From: Sindora glabra
Lineage: Eukaryota > Streptophyta > Magnoliopsida > Fabales > Fabaceae
Assembly (NCBI GenBank): GCA_020226215.1
Contig: CM035232.1
Location: 18,946,316 to 19,010,315 of the forward strand
Length of the DNA: 64,000 nt
Direction of reading: 5' to 3'
Shown here: positions 63,140 through 64,000 of the stretch, one piece after another
How positions within the stretch are numbered: the first letter of the stretch is position 1
How the letters are laid out: every line of letters begins with the position of its first letter
The notes under the pieces: generated by a model
Seen by the model: only the letters and a program-made list of their open reading frames with translations
The model's database searches: none
Told to the model about the DNA's origin: nothing
Made by a program: the position numbers and the translations under genes

Positions 63140-64000
63140 CACTACAAGAAAAGAAACTACCAGCGTGACATTTGTTGTCAATGAAAATAACTCAGTTGCC
63201 ATAGAAAGAAAGAATCATTGCTGAAAACGTCGTTAATATAGGTTTGTTGCAAAAATCACCTACATCGATTACTATTTGTCATCGGTAAAAATATGACTTT
63301 CAGCAACGATAGAATCATCGTTGAAAGTTATTTCAAATTTCAAAATTTTAAGGTTTTTAGCGATGACTCTATCATAACTAAAAGTTATATTTTTACTGAT
63401 AACTAAGTCATTAGTAAAAGTTTGAATTTCAGTGATGACAAAGTCACTGCTAAAAGCTTTAAAATTGAAAAATAAAAAAATATAAAATTACTCTTAGCAA
63501 CAATAAAGTTGTCACTAAAAGTAAATTTATATTTTTTTATTTTTCATTTAAACCTATAGCAATGACAAAGCATCGCTAAAATTTTATAATATTTTTTAAA
63601 ATATAATTAAATTAATATATTATATTTAAAAATATAAACATAATACTTTTTATTTCAAATAAATTGAATTAATTTAATAATTTTTAATTTAATTTTATAT
63701 AATTTAAATTCTATAATTTAAATTTTATAATTTTATATAATAATACTTTTTATTTAAAATATGCTAATGATATTAATTAATATTAATGTGTAACAAGATC
63801 ACATAATCCATATAAAAAAATTGAATACTCATAAAATAATTTTAAAATTACTTATACACATAAAAAATTTTATGTACATGATCCATATAAATATTTGTAT
63901 ATGAAAAAAAATCTAAATACAAAATTTAAGGAGAAGGAAAATGCAGATAACTTGATGTATCATCATCTGTGTTAGGACTATCATCATCATTATTCTCTTG
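63140..64000. mobile_element. Left end of a CACTA element running off the window
   Basis: CACTACAAGAAAAGAAACTA begins at 63140, a classic CACTA terminus, preceded by a candidate 3-bp target ATA. It is followed by an array of imperfect palindromic subterminal repeats of about 50-60 bp: AGCAACGATAGAATCATCGT, TTTAGCGATGACTCTATC, AGTGATGACAAAGTCACTGC, AGCAACAATAAAGTTGTCAC and AGCAATGACAAAGCATCGCT. The region after 63600 is AT-rich. The right end and any transposase are outside the window. Confidence 0.75.

Noticed and set aside
1..64000. CRISPR arrays, operons, phage or bacterial defence systems, organelle insertions, tRNA/rRNA genes
   Set aside because: None seen. Intron structure and gene families show plant nuclear DNA; no regular spacer arrays, no cloverleaf with proper A/B boxes outside the SINE, and no rRNA-like sequence.

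Overview
This window is nuclear DNA from a flowering plant, most likely a eudicot. The evidence is GT-AG introns in every multi-exon gene, plant-specific protein families (a REC/TSS-type CLU protein, a WRINKLED-type double-AP2 factor, a DUF4220/DUF594 protein) and very AT-rich intergenic DNA full of degraded plant transposable elements. The species cannot be fixed from the sequence.

Layout. 1-8477 (+) holds the 3' three quarters or more of a REDUCED CHLOROPLAST COVERAGE/TSS-like clustered-mitochondria (CLU) gene, 15 exons visible, with the 5' end outside the window. 9391-12812 (-) is a heptahelical (HHP/ADIPOR-like, PAQR family) membrane protein gene that converges tail-to-tail with it and has a TATA box and a strong leader hairpin. 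From about 13 kb to 53.5 kb there is a gene desert of roughly 40 kb with no intact gene. 54309-56788 (+) is an eight-exon WRI4-like AP2 transcription factor gene containing the 9-nt VYL micro-exon. 60225-62129 (+) is an intronless DUF4220/DUF594 membrane protein gene.

The desert is a graveyard of mobile elements. Those with directly visible insertion signatures are: a 2.2-kb Mutator-like element (19002-21222, 10-bp target duplication); a tRNA-type SINE (32854-32991, minus strand, A-tail, perfect 16-bp target duplication); a 3.9-kb CACTA element (39838-43763, CACTACTATA ends, CCT duplication) holding a long foldback; and a 149-bp MITE (53587-53735, 9-bp duplication) about 570 bp upstream of the WRI4-like start codon. 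Less certain are a degraded Ty3/gypsy gag and leader (36.9-39.2 kb, minus), a copia-type LTR with primer-binding-site remnant (34.3-36.6 kb, minus), split LTR-like blocks (22.1 and 27.4 kb), and the left end of another CACTA element running off the right edge (63140-64000). Several dispersed and tandem repeat families fill the rest.

The four genes do not form a pathway. REC/TSS proteins act in chloroplast-compartment size or development, HHP proteins are membrane receptors/sensors, WRI4-type factors activate fatty-acid supply for cuticular wax, and DUF4220/DUF594 proteins have no established biochemical role. I found no convincing new multi-gene system. The most interesting leads are the MITE carrying two TGACGTAA (bZIP-type) sites into the WRI4-like upstream region, the HHP 5'-leader hairpin, and the foldback inside the CACTA element.
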